From Oryzisolibacter propanilivorax (lineage in GTDB: Bacteria; Pseudomonadota; Gammaproteobacteria; Burkholderiales; Burkholderiaceae_C), in contig NZ_FNHP01000002.1 in the NCBI RefSeq assembly GCF_900103645.1, positions 248,001 to 312,000 on the forward strand: a stretch of DNA of 64,000 nucleotides, in the 5' to 3' direction. The position numbers and the translations under genes were made by a program. The first letter of the stretch is position 1; every line of letters starts with the position of its first letter. The notes under the pieces are model-generated. The model was not told the DNA's origin. It ran no database searches and saw only the letters and a program-made list of their open reading frames with translations. Of this stretch, positions 25,199 through 34,886 are shown piece by piece.

Positions 25199-26113
25199 TC
25201 ACTCCGGCGGCAGCCGCCCCTGGGCGTCGGCCTCCAGCAGCTGCACCAGCTCCTGGGCGAAGGCCGGCAGCGCCTGCAGGCTGCGCATGCAGATCTGCAT
25301 CTCGCGCACCGACCAGGCGTCGGCCAGCGGCACGATGGCGATCTGCAGGCCCTGGGCGTGGCGGCTGGCGGCGGACTCGGGCAGCACGCCCACGCCCACG
25401 CCGGACTCGATCATGCGGCAGGCGGTCTCGAAGTTGCCGACCTGGATGCGCTGCTTGATGGGCCGGTGCAGCTGGTCGCTGGCCTGGCGCAGGAAGGCAT
25501 GGATGGCGCTGGACTCGTGCAGTCCGACATGGTCCAGCTCCAGCGTGTCGGCGAAGGCGATCTGCATCTGCCCGTCCAGCGCATGGCCGCGCGGCACCAC
25601 CAGCACCAGCCGGTCGCGCCGGTAGGGCAGCGTCTCCAGACTCTCGGTGCGCACCAGGCCGGCGACGATGCCGATGTCGGCCTGACCCTCGGTCACCGCG
25701 CGCACGATGTCGTGCGACAGGCGCTCGCGCAGGTCCACGTTCACGTCCGGGTTGCGCCGCAGGTAGCGGCGCAGCACCGGCGGCAGGAACTCGCCCAGCG
25801 AGGTGGTGTTGGCGAACACCCGCACATGGCCCTTGATGCCGCGCACGTACTCCTGCATGTCGCCGCGCAGGTGCTCGATCTGCGACAGCACCATGCGTGC
25901 GTGCCCGACGAAGGACTGGCCCGGCGGCGTCAGCGTCACGCCCTGGCTGGTGCGGTACAGCAGCTTGGTGCCCAGGCTCTCCTCCAGGTTCTTGATGCGC
26001 GTGCTGGCCGCAGGCAGCGAGATGTGCGAGAGCTCGGCGCCGCGCGTCATGCTGTTGGCGTCGGCAATGTGCACCATCAGGCGCAGATCCACGAGATCGA
26101 AGTGCATGGGCAT
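25199..26113 (-). CDS. LysR-family transcriptional regulator
   Basis: LysR regulator of 304 aa: winged helix at residues 5-65 (DLRLMVHIADANSMTRGAE and LSHISLPAASTRIKNLEESLG) and a LysR substrate-binding domain. ATG 26113 (MPMHFDLV) or ATG 26107 is the likely start; the longer open frame to 26287 covers the neighbour's promoter. It diverges from a CaiB/BaiF CoA-transferase gene with 143 bases between, so it probably controls that gene. Inducer unknown. Confidence 0.9.
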   Translation of the reverse strand: MPMHFDLVDLRLMVHIADANSMTRGAELSHISLPAASTRIKNLEESLGTKLLYRTSQGVTLTPPGQSFVGHARMVLSQIEHLRGDMQEYVRGIKGHVRVFANTTSLGEFLPPVLRRYLRRNPDVNVDLRERLSHDIVRAVTEGQADIGIVAGLVRTESLETLPYRRDRLVLVVPRGHALDGQMQIAFADTLELDHVGLHESSAIHAFLRQASDQLHRPIKQRIQVGNFETACRMIESGVGVGVLPESAASRHAQGLQIAIVPLADAWSVREMQICMRSLQALPAFAQELVQLLEADAQGRLPPE

Positions 26114-26256
26114 GGCCGGCGATTGTAGGAAGGCGCGCCGCCCGCGTCCTGCTGCCGAACGCGCGCTTTCACAAAAGCGAAGGCCGGCGCCGCCCACCCG
26201 CGTACCATGCGGCGGCCGCCGTTCGCGCGGCGTCCCGGACCCACTTTGCTGCCGCC

Positions 26257-27552
26257 ATGAACGACGACCCGACCCCCACTCCCCCATCCGCTGCCCCCGC
26301 CGCCGGCGCCCTGAGCCATCTGCGCGTGCTCGACCTGTCGCGCGTGCTGGCAGGCCCCTGGAGCACGCAGAACCTGGCCGACCTGGGCGCCGATGTCATC
26401 AAGATCGAAAAGCCCGGCGAGGGCGACGACACGCGCCACTGGGGCCCGCCCTTCATGCCCGGCGAGGACGGCCAGCCGACGCGCGAGGCCTGCTACTTCG
26501 CCGCCTGCAACCGCAACAAGCGCTCGGTCACGGTGGACATGGCCACGCCCGAGGGCCAGCAGCTGATCCGCGCGCTGGCGCGCGACAGCGACGTGGTGGT
26601 GGAGAACTTCAAGACCGGCGGCCTGGCGCGCTACGGGCTGGACTACGCCTCGCTGTCGGCGCTGAACCCGCGCCTGGTGTACTGCTCGGTCACCGGCTTC
26701 GGCCAGACCGGGCCGTACGCGCCGCGCGCCGGCTACGACCTGCTGATCCAGGCCATGAGCGGGCTGATGAGCATCACCGGCCAGCCCGACGGCGCGCCCG
26801 GCGCCGGCCCGCTGCGCGTGGGCGTGGCGGTGATCGACCTGTTCACCGGCCTGTATGCCACCAGCGCCATCCTGGCGGCGCTGGAGGCGCGCCACCGCAC
26901 CGGCCGCGGCCAGCATATCGACATGGCGCTGCTGGACGTGGCCATGGCCATCCTGGCCAACCAGGGCGCGGGCTTCCTGAACGCCGGCAATGTTCCGCAG
27001 CGCCAGGGCAACACGCACCCCAGCGTCGTGCCCTACCAGGACTTCCCGACGCAGGACGGCTACATGCTGCTGGCCATCGGCAACGATGGGCAGTTCGCGC
27101 GCTTTTGCGACGCCGCCGGCGTGGACTGGGCGCGCGACGCGCGCTTCACCACCAACGCCGGGCGTGTGGTGCACCGCGCCGAGCTGATCCCGATGATGAG
27201 CGCGCTGACGCGCACCCGCGCCACCGCCGACTGGATCACGCTACTGGAGGACAAGGCCGTGCCCTGCGGCCCCATCAACGACATCGGCCAGGCCTTCGAC
27301 GATGCCCAGGTGCGCGCGCGCGGCCTGCGCGTGGAGCAGGAGCGCTGGCCCGGCGCCCAGCCGCCCGAGGGCCAGCGCGTCAACCGCGTGGCCAGCACCG
27401 CTAGCCCGCTGCGCCTGTCGGACACGCCGCCGACGCTGCGCCACGCGCCGCCGGCGCTGGGCCAGCACACCGACGAGGTGCTGCGCGAGCGGCTGGGGCT
27501 GGACGCCGCGCAGCTGCAGGCGCTGCGGGACCAGGGCGTCATCGGCGCCTGA
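26257..27552 (+). CDS. CaiB/BaiF-family (class III) CoA-transferase
   Basis: Formyl-CoA-transferase-family enzyme of 431 aa. The N-terminal block RVLDLSRVLAGPWSTQNLADLGADVIKIEKPG is diagnostic, and the catalytic Asp is in QHIDMALLDV near residue 225. It moves CoA between an acyl-CoA donor and a carboxylic acid. The first 20 residues are a proline/alanine-rich extension. It is transcribed alone, with a strong terminator hairpin after it, and divergently from a LysR gene. Substrate is not apparent; the adjacent tricarboxylate transporter faces it from the other side of the terminator. Confidence 0.92.
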   Translation: MNDDPTPTPPSAAPAAGALSHLRVLDLSRVLAGPWSTQNLADLGADVIKIEKPGEGDDTRHWGPPFMPGEDGQPTREACYFAACNRNKRSVTVDMATPEGQQLIRALARDSDVVVENFKTGGLARYGLDYASLSALNPRLVYCSVTGFGQTGPYAPRAGYDLLIQAMSGLMSITGQPDGAPGAGPLRVGVAVIDLFTGLYATSAILAALEARHRTGRGQHIDMALLDVAMAILANQGAGFLNAGNVPQRQGNTHPSVVPYQDFPTQDGYMLLAIGNDGQFARFCDAAGVDWARDARFTTNAGRVVHRAELIPMMSALTRTRATADWITLLEDKAVPCGPINDIGQAFDDAQVRARGLRVEQERWPGAQPPEGQRVNRVASTASPLRLSDTPPTLRHAPPALGQHTDEVLRERLGLDAAQLQALRDQGVIGA

Positions 27553-27580
27553 ACGCGAGCCGCCCCATGCGGCACCCGAA

Positions 27581-27607
27581 AAAAACGGCCCGTGCGGGCC
27601 GTTTCTC
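27581..27607. terminator. Bidirectional intrinsic terminator
   Basis: AAACGGCCCG and CGGGCCGTTT form a perfect ten-pair stem with a two-base loop (27583-27604). The A-run on the left and T-run on the right give a terminator on both strands. It lies between the convergent CoA-transferase and tctA genes. Confidence 0.85.
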
Positions 27608-27639
27608 GTGGCTGGCGCCGGCGTCGGCCGGCGCCGCGC

Positions 27640-29154
27640 TCACGGGCGCGCCGACGCCTGCACGCGGCGGCGGTAGGCGCGCACCGCCTGCAGGATCGAC
27701 AGCGCGGTCAAGGCCATGATGAGCAGCGACAGCGGGCGGGTGAAAAAGCTGCCGATCAGGGTGGGAATGCTGTCCTGCACCAGAGCCATGGAGCGGGCCA
27801 GTTCGCCCTCGGCCATGCTGCCCAGCACCAGGCCCAGCACCAACGGCTCACGCGGCACGTCGAAGCGCTTCATGGCATAGCCCAGCAGACCCATGGCCAT
27901 CATGATCCAGACGTCCACCAGCGACATGTTGATGGCATAGGCGCCGATCACGCCCAGCCCGATCACCAGCGGTCCCAGGATGCTGGCCGGCGTCTTGATG
28001 AAGCTCACACCGAAGCGCGCCACCATCAGCCCCACCGGGATGAAGAACAGGTTGGCCAGGAACATGCTCAGGATGAAGCCGTAGGTGATGCCGCCGCTGT
28101 CGGTGAACAGCCCCGGGCCGGGCTTGAGGCCGTGGATCATCAGCCCACCCAGCATCACCGCCGACACCGCGTTGCCGGGGATGCCCAGCGTCAGCGCCGG
28201 CACCAGCGAGCCGCCGACCACGGCGTTGTTGGCCGTCTCCGAAGACACCACGCCCTCGGGGTTGCCACTGCCGAAGGTCTCGGGCGACTTGGAGACGCGC
28301 TTGGCGTCGTCGTAGGCCAGAAAACCCGCGATGCTCGAGCCCGCGCCCGGCACCACGCCGACGACGATGCCGATCAGCGTGGCGCGCAGCAGCAGCATCT
28401 TGTACTTGAAGATCTCCAGCATCTGCCGGAAGCCGCCGCGCACCTCGGCCACGCTGGCCTGGGCCATGTTGGCGGGCTGGGACAGGTTGTCGATGATCTC
28501 CGGCAGCGAATACAGGCCGATCAGCGCGACCACCATGGGCAGGCCGTTGAACAGCTCGGGAATGTCCATCGTGAAGCGGATGTCGCCGGTGAGCGGGTGC
28601 ATGCCGATGATGGCCAGGAACAGGCCCAGCGTGCCCGAGATGAAGCCCTTCAGGATGTTGCGCTCGGACAGCGAGGCGATCACCGACACGCCGAACAGCG
28701 CCAGCAGGAAGTATTCCTGCGAGCCGAAGCGCAGTGCCAGCGCGGCCAGCGGCGGCGCCAGGAACAACAGCGCGCCGTTGCTGACGAAGCCGCCGATGGC
28801 CGAGCCCGCGGTGGCCAGCGCGATGGCCTCGCCCGCGCGGCCCTGGCGCGTCATCGGGTAGCCGTCCAGCACGGTGCTGCAGTTGGACGGCGTGCCCGGG
28901 ATGTTCAGCAAGATGGCGCTGATCGCGCCGGCGTAGGTGGAGGAGCAGTACACCGCGCCCAGCAGCGCCAGGCCCTGCACCGGCGACATGGTGAAGGTGA
29001 CGGGCACCAGCAGGGCCACGCCCATGGTGCTGGTCAGCCCGGGCAGCGAGCCGATGACGATGCCGAAGACCGTGCCGAAGGCGATCAGCAGCAGGGCGAT
29101 GGGGTCCAGCATCTGGGCGGCGCCCAGGGCGATGCCATTGAAGATCGTGTCCAT
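27640..29154 (-). CDS. tctA: Tripartite tricarboxylate transporter TctA large permease
   Basis: Large membrane subunit of 504 aa with about 11-12 hydrophobic segments. Family blocks: GIVIGSLPGLTSTMGVALLVPVTF, YCSSTYAGAISAILLNIPGTPSN and GIVVGVVPGAGSSIAGFLAYDDAKR, which form the two conserved substrate-site regions. It ends an operon read tctC, tctB, tctA from right to left, following the beta-propeller gene. The whole unit is convergent with the CoA-transferase across the terminator. Citrate-like acids or other carboxylates are usual substrates; here sugar acids are possible because of the neighbour. Confidence 0.94.
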   Translation of the reverse strand: MDTIFNGIALGAAQMLDPIALLLIAFGTVFGIVIGSLPGLTSTMGVALLVPVTFTMSPVQGLALLGAVYCSSTYAGAISAILLNIPGTPSNCSTVLDGYPMTRQGRAGEAIALATAGSAIGGFVSNGALLFLAPPLAALALRFGSQEYFLLALFGVSVIASLSERNILKGFISGTLGLFLAIIGMHPLTGDIRFTMDIPELFNGLPMVVALIGLYSLPEIIDNLSQPANMAQASVAEVRGGFRQMLEIFKYKMLLLRATLIGIVVGVVPGAGSSIAGFLAYDDAKRVSKSPETFGSGNPEGVVSSETANNAVVGGSLVPALTLGIPGNAVSAVMLGGLMIHGLKPGPGLFTDSGGITYGFILSMFLANLFFIPVGLMVARFGVSFIKTPASILGPLVIGLGVIGAYAINMSLVDVWIMMAMGLLGYAMKRFDVPREPLVLGLVLGSMAEGELARSMALVQDSIPTLIGSFFTRPLSLLIMALTALSILQAVRAYRRRVQASARP

Positions 29155-29189
29155 GGTGGGTCGGAGCCTCTAGTGCGGGTGGCGGGGGG

Positions 29190-29639
29190 TCAAAAGAGCA
29201 GGCCCTGGGGCAGGCGCACGCCCATGAACGCCACGAACAGCGCGTATGTCAGCGCCACGAAGCAGGCCGTCACCAGCAGCATGACGGGCAGGCGCCGGGC
29301 GCCGAACAGCGCCATGCTGCCCAGCAGGAAGGCGGCGGTGGCCACGAAGTAGCCCAGGTAGTCGATCGCCAGGATGTACAGCGACGTCACCAGGAACACT
29401 TTCAGCGCCGGCACCAGCGAGGTCAGCACGCCCGGTTGGCCGTGCGGCGCGGCCTCCAGGGGCAGGCGCCACTGCTGCACCAGGAACACCAGCGAGAACA
29501 GCAGCTGCACGCCCATCAGGAACCGCGGAAATTGCGACGATTCCGCCGGGTACTGGAAGGACTGCGCGAGCAGTGCCGCCGAAAGCAGCACCAGGATCAC
29601 GGCAAGGGCGCGATCCCGCTTCTGGGAATGGAGTGTCAT
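29190..29639 (-). CDS. tctB: Tripartite tricarboxylate transporter TctB small permease
   Basis: Small membrane subunit of 149 aa with four hydrophobic segments, the second pair containing LYILAIDYLGYFVATAAFLLGSM, the conserved TctB feature (Tyr-Leu-Gly-Tyr-Phe). It lies 35 bases before tctA and 76 bases after tctC. Partners with TctA in the inner membrane. Confidence 0.9.
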   Translation of the reverse strand: MTLHSQKRDRALAVILVLLSAALLAQSFQYPAESSQFPRFLMGVQLLFSLVFLVQQWRLPLEAAPHGQPGVLTSLVPALKVFLVTSLYILAIDYLGYFVATAAFLLGSMALFGARRLPVMLLVTACFVALTYALFVAFMGVRLPQGLLF

Positions 29640-29715
29640 GGCGTGCGTTCCTGCACGGCCCGGGTGTCGTGCCAGGCCGGGCAGGCCCCAGATCCGGCAC
29701 GGCGCCCAAGCCGCA

Positions 29716-30696
29716 TCACTTCTTCAACAGGTCCTTCAGGGACTCGACTTCCTGGGTGGATGTCTTGACCAGCGCCTCGGCGTCGGCCATGCCCATGTAC
29801 TGGACGGCGATGCCCAGGTCCTTGGCTTCTGCGACGAATGCCGGGGCGGTGACGATCTTCTTGCAGGCGTCCTCCAGCTTGGCCAGGCGGTCGGCGGGAA
29901 CGTCCTTGGGCGCCGCCAGGCCGCGCACCGCCATGCCCACCGGGGCGATGGGCTTGTCGAACACCTTGGAGGCGATGGGCACGTCCGGCAGCAGCGCGGC
30001 CGGTGTATCGCTGAAGACCACCAGCGCGCGCAGCTTGCCGGCCTCGATGTTGGCCATGGCAGCGCTCAGCGTGGAGGCCGCGACGTCTACCTGTCCGCCC
30101 AGCAGCGCCGTGATCGCCGGGCCGGAGCCGTTGAAGGAGATGAAGTTGGTCTGCAGGCCCAGCGCCTTGGCGGCGGCCAGGTGCTGCAGCTGCACGTTGC
30201 TCTGCGGACCGTCACCGGCGACGTTGACCTTCTTCTTCGCGTCCATGGCCTGCGCGGCCAGGTCCTTGGCGGTCTTGAGCGGGCTGTCGGCGCGCACCAC
30301 CCACACCACCGGGTCCGACTGGATGTTGCACACGTAGTGGAAGTCGTCCAGGGCGTACGGCGTGGCGGGCCGCAGCGCCTTGAGGATGACCATGGAGGGC
30401 AGGCTGGTGGCGCCGATGCTGTAGCCGTCGGCGCGCGACTTGGCGATGGCCGTCCAGCCGATCTGCCCGCCCGCGCCCGGCTTGTTCTCCACGATCAGGT
30501 TCTGCCCCAGCACCGGGGCAGCGTGCTTGGACAACAGACGCAGCAGGATGTCGTTGCCCCCGCCCGGGGAAAACGGCACGGTGGCGATGATGGGCTTGCT
30601 GGGGAAGTCGCCCTCGGCGTGGGCCGCGGGCAGGGCTGCCGCGCAGCACAGGGCGATGGCGCTCAGGCGGGCCAGGAAAGTGGTGCGGATGCTCAT
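29716..30696 (-). CDS. tctC: Tripartite tricarboxylate transporter receptor TctC (Bug family)
   Basis: Periplasmic receptor of 326 aa with a Sec signal peptide (LSAIALCCAAALPAAHAEG). Family loops PIIATVPFSPGGGNDILLR and LIVENKPGAGGQIG are present. The start at 30696 has GAGGAGACAACC, and the in-frame extension into the next gene is not used. Unlike the two Bug genes at the left of the window, it stands with its own TctB and TctA. It follows the oligogalacturonate-lyase-like gene after 89 bases. Confidence 0.93.
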   Translation of the reverse strand: MSIRTTFLARLSAIALCCAAALPAAHAEGDFPSKPIIATVPFSPGGGNDILLRLLSKHAAPVLGQNLIVENKPGAGGQIGWTAIAKSRADGYSIGATSLPSMVILKALRPATPYALDDFHYVCNIQSDPVVWVVRADSPLKTAKDLAAQAMDAKKKVNVAGDGPQSNVQLQHLAAAKALGLQTNFISFNGSGPAITALLGGQVDVAASTLSAAMANIEAGKLRALVVFSDTPAALLPDVPIASKVFDKPIAPVGMAVRGLAAPKDVPADRLAKLEDACKKIVTAPAFVAEAKDLGIAVQYMGMADAEALVKTSTQEVESLKDLLKK

Positions 30697-30785
30697 GGTT
30701 GTCTCCTCGAGGATGGGCGTGGCGTTGAAGAAAACCCTTCCGTGCAGGCGTGCCGGCAGCGGAAGGCGGGGCGGGTCTCCGATGG

Positions 30786-32066
30786 TCAGGCGCCCACGAT
30801 GCCGGACACGTCGAGCACGTACATCTGCCGCTCGTGCTCGTGCACCGAGTCGATGCACACCGACTGGCCGTCGCGGCTCCAGCGCGGGTGCAGGTCGCAG
30901 CGGTTTTCCTTCTTCAGGTTCGGATCCGCGTAGAAGCTGCCGATGTCGTGGCGCACGTTGTCGCGCGTGTCGTAGAGGAACAGGATGCGCTCGTGCGTGT
31001 CCGGGTCCGGGTAGGTGTCGCTCAGCAGCCAGCGCGCGTCCACCGGGGAAAACGACATGTGGCCGTTCTCGGTCAGGATGCCGCGGCCGATGACTTCGAC
31101 CGGCGCACCGGGCGCGTCGGTGTAGCGGTGGTAGTGGATGCTGCCCGCATGCGGGCCCCAGACGATGATGCGCCCGTCCGCGCACCACAGCGGGTGCGAG
31201 ATCTGGTACTCGGACTTTTCGTAGTCGTAGGTGCCGACGGCGCTGGGGTCGAAGTCGTCGGCCAGCTGCGGCAGCGGGTGGTCCGAGTCCTCCAGCAGGC
31301 GCATGTCGCTGCCGTCGGGGTTGGCGGTGATCAGGCGGTGCAGGAAGCAGGTCTCGTCCTTGACCCGCTCGGTCCAGCGGTGCAGGAACAGGAAGCGCGA
31401 CGAGTCGGGGCTGATCTCGATGTGGCTGACCCAGTGGATCGCCTTGTCCATCGACGCCACCGGGTGGAAGTCGCGCAGGTCCGCGTAGCTGATCGCCAGG
31501 CGCGACTGGCCGGTGGCGATGTCCATGCAGTGGATGCCGTCGTCGGCCGGCGCGTTGGGCATGGCCTCGGGGGCCTGTGTCCAGGCGTAGCCGATGGTCT
31601 CGTGGGTGATGTACAGGCGGCTGTAGTTCACGCACAGGGCGAAACTGCTGTCCGGCGCCACCGAGTACACGGGCAGGGGCAGCATGCGCTGCGCGCCGCT
31701 GTCCGCGTCGTGCACCACGGACGCATAGCCCGGGTAGACCGCATCGGGGTTGTCGGCGCGGCAGTTGTACACCAGCTGCCGGCCGGCCAGGCCGTCGAGC
31801 CACTGCAGCTGGCAACCCATCTGCCAGTTCCAGGCGCGGGTGGTGCCGGCGCGGTGGAAGCGATCCTGCTCCGCCAGATCAAAGAAACCCACTTCCGCTT
31901 CCAGCTCGGGCGTCAGGGGGGCATCGGCCATGGGCACGCGGTTGGCCAGCACGTACCGGCCGGTGCGGTCCCAGACGGTCTTGTTGTAGTAGCCGAAGAA
32001 ATGGTGGCCCGCGTCGCTGCCGAGGCGGCGGATGGGACAGGGGGAATTGATGATCGGTCCAGTCAT
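30786..32066 (-). CDS. Oligogalacturonate-lyase-like beta-propeller protein
   Basis: Protein of 426 aa without signal peptide, built from propeller blades, each ending in a Ser-Pro-Asp/Asp-Gly type turn: EISPDSSRFLFLHR, FSPVDARWLLSDTYP, HPRWSRDGQSVCIDSV. The pattern of blades, the FGYYNKTVWD opening and the late His-Pro segment resemble family 22 oligogalacturonate lyases, which use Mn and His residues to split unsaturated dimers in the cytoplasm. It is first in the tct operon, and a LysR gene diverges from it. A role in uptake and cleavage of a uronic-acid compound is a reasonable inference; it may instead be an uncharacterised propeller with other activity. Confidence 0.65.
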   Translation of the reverse strand: MTGPIINSPCPIRRLGSDAGHHFFGYYNKTVWDRTGRYVLANRVPMADAPLTPELEAEVGFFDLAEQDRFHRAGTTRAWNWQMGCQLQWLDGLAGRQLVYNCRADNPDAVYPGYASVVHDADSGAQRMLPLPVYSVAPDSSFALCVNYSRLYITHETIGYAWTQAPEAMPNAPADDGIHCMDIATGQSRLAISYADLRDFHPVASMDKAIHWVSHIEISPDSSRFLFLHRWTERVKDETCFLHRLITANPDGSDMRLLEDSDHPLPQLADDFDPSAVGTYDYEKSEYQISHPLWCADGRIIVWGPHAGSIHYHRYTDAPGAPVEVIGRGILTENGHMSFSPVDARWLLSDTYPDPDTHERILFLYDTRDNVRHDIGSFYADPNLKKENRCDLHPRWSRDGQSVCIDSVHEHERQMYVLDVSGIVGA

Positions 32067-32166
32067 GGAAGTGCCCTACGAACTGACAGGGGTGACGCGG
32101 TGCGCAAGCGCGCCGCTCCCGAAATAGCCATTGCCAGGGACACTGTAGGCCGCCATGGGGCATGCA

Positions 32167-32210
32167 ATCCAATACTATTGACGGCAGTGACTATTCATTT
32201 TGGATATACA
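32167..32210. promoter_or_regulatory. Divergent promoter with spaced dyad
   Basis: ATCCAA (32167-32172) and TTGGAT (32200-32205) are inverted arms 27 bases apart; between them is TTGACG (32178-32183), which with TGGATA (17-base spacer) gives a possible rightward promoter. LysR-family proteins often occupy paired sites of this kind between divergent genes. Confidence 0.4.
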
Positions 32211-32295
32211 TAGGTCCTCCTCAAGGTGACCGACGGGCGATGCGCCCGGCCTCGTCCGGGGAGCCCCGATCCGCAGACTTCTTGAGGTTCCTTCC

Positions 32296-33192
32296 ATGGT
32301 CCGCCCCCTGCAAACCCGGGAAATCGAGGCCTTCCAGGCCGTCATCCAGACCGGCACCACGACGGCGGCCGCGCAGTTGATGCACACCACCCAGCCCTCC
32401 ATCAGCCGGCTGCTGGCGCAGCTGCAGGCGGCCGCGGGCGTGAAGCTGTTCGAGATGCACAAGGGCCGGCTGCGCCCCACGCGCGAGGCCATGGAGCTGT
32501 ACGCGACCGTGCAGCAGCACTTCGTCGGGCGCGAGCGCATCGAGCGCGAACTGGCGGTGCTGCGGCAGTCGGGCGCGGGGTCGCTGCGCATCGGCTGCAC
32601 CCCGGCGCTGGCGCTGAGCGTGATCCCGCCGGTCATGGGCCGGTACCTGCAGCGCTACCCCGGCGCGCACCTCAGCATCCAGACACTGGGCGCCAACGAG
32701 CTGCGCGACGGGGTGCTGCACGGCAAGTTCGACCTGGTGCTCAGCACCATGGTGCTGGCCTCGGAAGCGCTGGACGCCACCGTCCTGCACCGCGGCCAGG
32801 GGGTGTGCGTGATGCACCCGGACCACCCGCTGGCCAGCCGCGCCCAGCTGCATGTGCGGGACCTGCAGGACCAGCTGCTCCTGACCCTGAACGCCAGCGA
32901 CAGCATCTTCATGCAGCTGCAGCAGAAGATGCTGGCCTTCGGCGTGACGCCGGGCGCCACCATCGAGACCAACTACTCCTCCACCATCTGCCGCCTGGCG
33001 GCGCAGGGCCTGGGCGTGGGCGTGGTCAATCCCTACATGGCGGCGGTCTTCGACCAGGACCTGAAAATCCTGCCGCTGCAGCCCGAATGCTCGGTCGAGG
33101 CGGTACTGGCCCTGCCGCCGCAGTACGCCCCGTCGGAGCGCGTGGACACGCTCACCGAACTGCTGCGGGCGCAGTTCCTGACCTACGGCTGA
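32296..33192 (+). CDS. LysR-family transcriptional regulator
   Basis: LysR regulator of 298 aa. Winged helix at residues 6-66 (EIEAFQAVIQTGTTTAAAQ and HTTQPSISRLLAQLQAAAG) followed by the effector-binding domain. It is divergent from the propeller-tctCBA operon, which it most likely controls. CTTGAGGTTCCTTCC before the ATG is a weak ribosome site. Ligand would be the transported acid or its metabolite, by inference. Confidence 0.92.
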   Translation: MVRPLQTREIEAFQAVIQTGTTTAAAQLMHTTQPSISRLLAQLQAAAGVKLFEMHKGRLRPTREAMELYATVQQHFVGRERIERELAVLRQSGAGSLRIGCTPALALSVIPPVMGRYLQRYPGAHLSIQTLGANELRDGVLHGKFDLVLSTMVLASEALDATVLHRGQGVCVMHPDHPLASRAQLHVRDLQDQLLLTLNASDSIFMQLQQKMLAFGVTPGATIETNYSSTICRLAAQGLGVGVVNPYMAAVFDQDLKILPLQPECSVEAVLALPPQYAPSERVDTLTELLRAQFLTYG

Positions 33193-33235
33193 AGGCCGGC
33201 GCGCTGGACAGGGGGGCGGGCCGGCGCGTCGCCGC

Positions 33236-34540
33236 TCAGGGGTACAGGCCGCGCATCTCGCGCGCGTGCAGGATGCGCTTGCAGGCCACGATGAAGGTGG
33301 CGGTGCGCAAGCTGACGCCGTTGTCCTGCGCCACCTGCCAGATGCCGGCGAAGGCGTTCTGCATGATGCGCACCAGGCGGTCGTTGATCTCGTCCTCGGT
33401 CCAGAAGAAGCTGGTGAAGTCCTGCACCCACTCGAAGTAGCTCACCGTGACGCCGCCGGCGTTGGAGATCACGTCGGGCAGCACTAGCACGCCGTTGTCA
33501 TGCAGGATGTCGTCGGCCTCGGGCGTGGTCGGGCCGTTGGCGCCTTCGATGACCAGCTTGGCCTGGATGCGGCCCGCGTTCTCGGCGGTGATCTGGCCCT
33601 CCAGCGCCGCCGGGATCAGGATGTCGCACGGCACGCTCCAGAACTCGGCGTCCTGCATCTGGTCGGCGCCGGCAAAGCCCGCCACGCCGCCGGTCTCCTG
33701 CACGTGCGCCAGCAGCGCCGGCACGTCCAGGCCGGCGTCGTTGTGGATGCTGCCGGTATGGTCTTGCACCGCCACCACCTTGGCGCCGGCCTCCGCGAAC
33801 AGCCGCCCGGCCGTGCCGCCGACGTTGCCAAAACCTTGCACTGCCACGCGCGCGCCCTCGATGGGCATGCCGGTGTGCTTGGCCGCTTCCACGCCCACGG
33901 TGAACACGCCGCGGCCGGTGGCTTCGATGCGCCCGAGCGAGCCGCCGAGGTCCACCGGCTTGCCGGTGACCACGCCGGTGGAAGTCTCGCCGACGTTCAT
34001 CGAATACGTGTCCATCATCCAGGCCATGACCTGGCCGTTGGTGTTCACGTCGGGCGCCGGGATGTCCTTCGTGGGGCCGATGATGATGCCGATCTCGCTG
34101 GTGTAGCGGCGCGTCAGGCGCTCCAACTCGGAGCGCGAGAGCTTCTTCGGGTCGACGCGGATGCCGCCCTTGGCGCCGCCGTAGGGCACGTTCACCGCCG
34201 CGTTCTTGATGCTCATCCAGGCCGACAGCGCCATCACTTCCGACAGCGTCACGTCCTGGTGGAAGCGCACGCCGCCCTTGCCCGGGCCGCGGCTGGTGTT
34301 GTGCTGCACGCGATAGCCCTCGAAGTGGGCAATCGTGCCGTCATCCATCTCGATCGGCACGTCGACGATCAGCGCGCGCTTGGGGCGCTTGAGCGTCTCC
34401 ACCCAGCGCGCCAGGCTGCCCAGGTAGGGCGTGACGCGGTCGACCTGCTGCAGGTAGATGCCCCAGGGGCCCAGGTGCTGCGGGTCGAGGTAAGAGGGCA
34501 GCGCGTGCGAGTGGCTGGCGATGGGCGGCTTGGAGGGCAT
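33236..34540 (-). CDS. gdhA: Glutamate dehydrogenase (Glu/Leu/Phe/Val family)
   Basis: Enzyme of 434 aa converting glutamate to 2-oxoglutarate and ammonium. Motifs: the substrate-site [18 protein letters not shown] near residue 115 with the catalytic Lys, and the nucleotide-binding [19 protein letters not shown] near residue 230 (GxGxxG). The length and sequence match the hexameric, usually NAD-linked, form in Burkholderiales. The start at 34540 (MPSKPPIA) is preceded by a purine-poor leader; the longer frame to 34771 is not supported. It stands alone. Cofactor choice cannot be fixed from sequence by eye. Confidence 0.93.
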   Translation of the reverse strand: MPSKPPIASHSHALPSYLDPQHLGPWGIYLQQVDRVTPYLGSLARWVETLKRPKRALIVDVPIEMDDGTIAHFEGYRVQHNTSRGPGKGGVRFHQDVTLSEVMALSAWMSIKNAAVNVPYGGAKGGIRVDPKKLSRSELERLTRRYTSEIGIIIGPTKDIPAPDVNTNGQVMAWMMDTYSMNVGETSTGVVTGKPVDLGGSLGRIEATGRGVFTVGVEAAKHTGMPIEGARVAVQGFGNVGGTAGRLFAEAGAKVVAVQDHTGSIHNDAGLDVPALLAHVQETGGVAGFAGADQMQDAEFWSVPCDILIPAALEGQITAENAGRIQAKLVIEGANGPTTPEADDILHDNGVLVLPDVISNAGGVTVSYFEWVQDFTSFFWTEDEINDRLVRIMQNAFAGIWQVAQDNGVSLRTATFIVACKRILHAREMRGLYP

Positions 34541-34886
34541 GTAATGGTCCTTGTGCTGGCCCCGGCAGACGGGGCGGGCGTGAAAGCCGGCTACTCTATG
34601 CCCGGCCTGCGGCGCTGTCCAACGCCGCAGTCTTTGGCTGAGATGCAGGCGCGGCATGGACCTTGCGGGCAACAGGGCCATGCCGGGCTGCAGATCTGCC
34701 CTGGCCGGTGGCGCCGAAGCCGCCGGAAAAACCGCCGCCGCCCTGCCGCGCGGCACCGGCACGGACGTCATGTGATTGACCTAGGTTACTATTAAAACAA
34801 TAGCTAAATGCCGTTATGGAATATGGGCCCGAGCCGTATTTTCCTTATAAAACACCGCGGCAAGCCGCGCTGCCTATACTGGCCCT
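34541..34886. other. 346-base intergenic region between divergent gdhA and PACE genes
   Basis: No gene is seen. CTATTAAAACAATAGCT at 34789-34805 matches the outer arm of family A repeats (compare CTATTGAAAGAATAGCT near 39999). TATACT at 34875-34880 is only seven bases before the ATG at 34887, so if it is a -10 box the PACE mRNA would be leaderless or nearly so. Confidence 0.4.
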
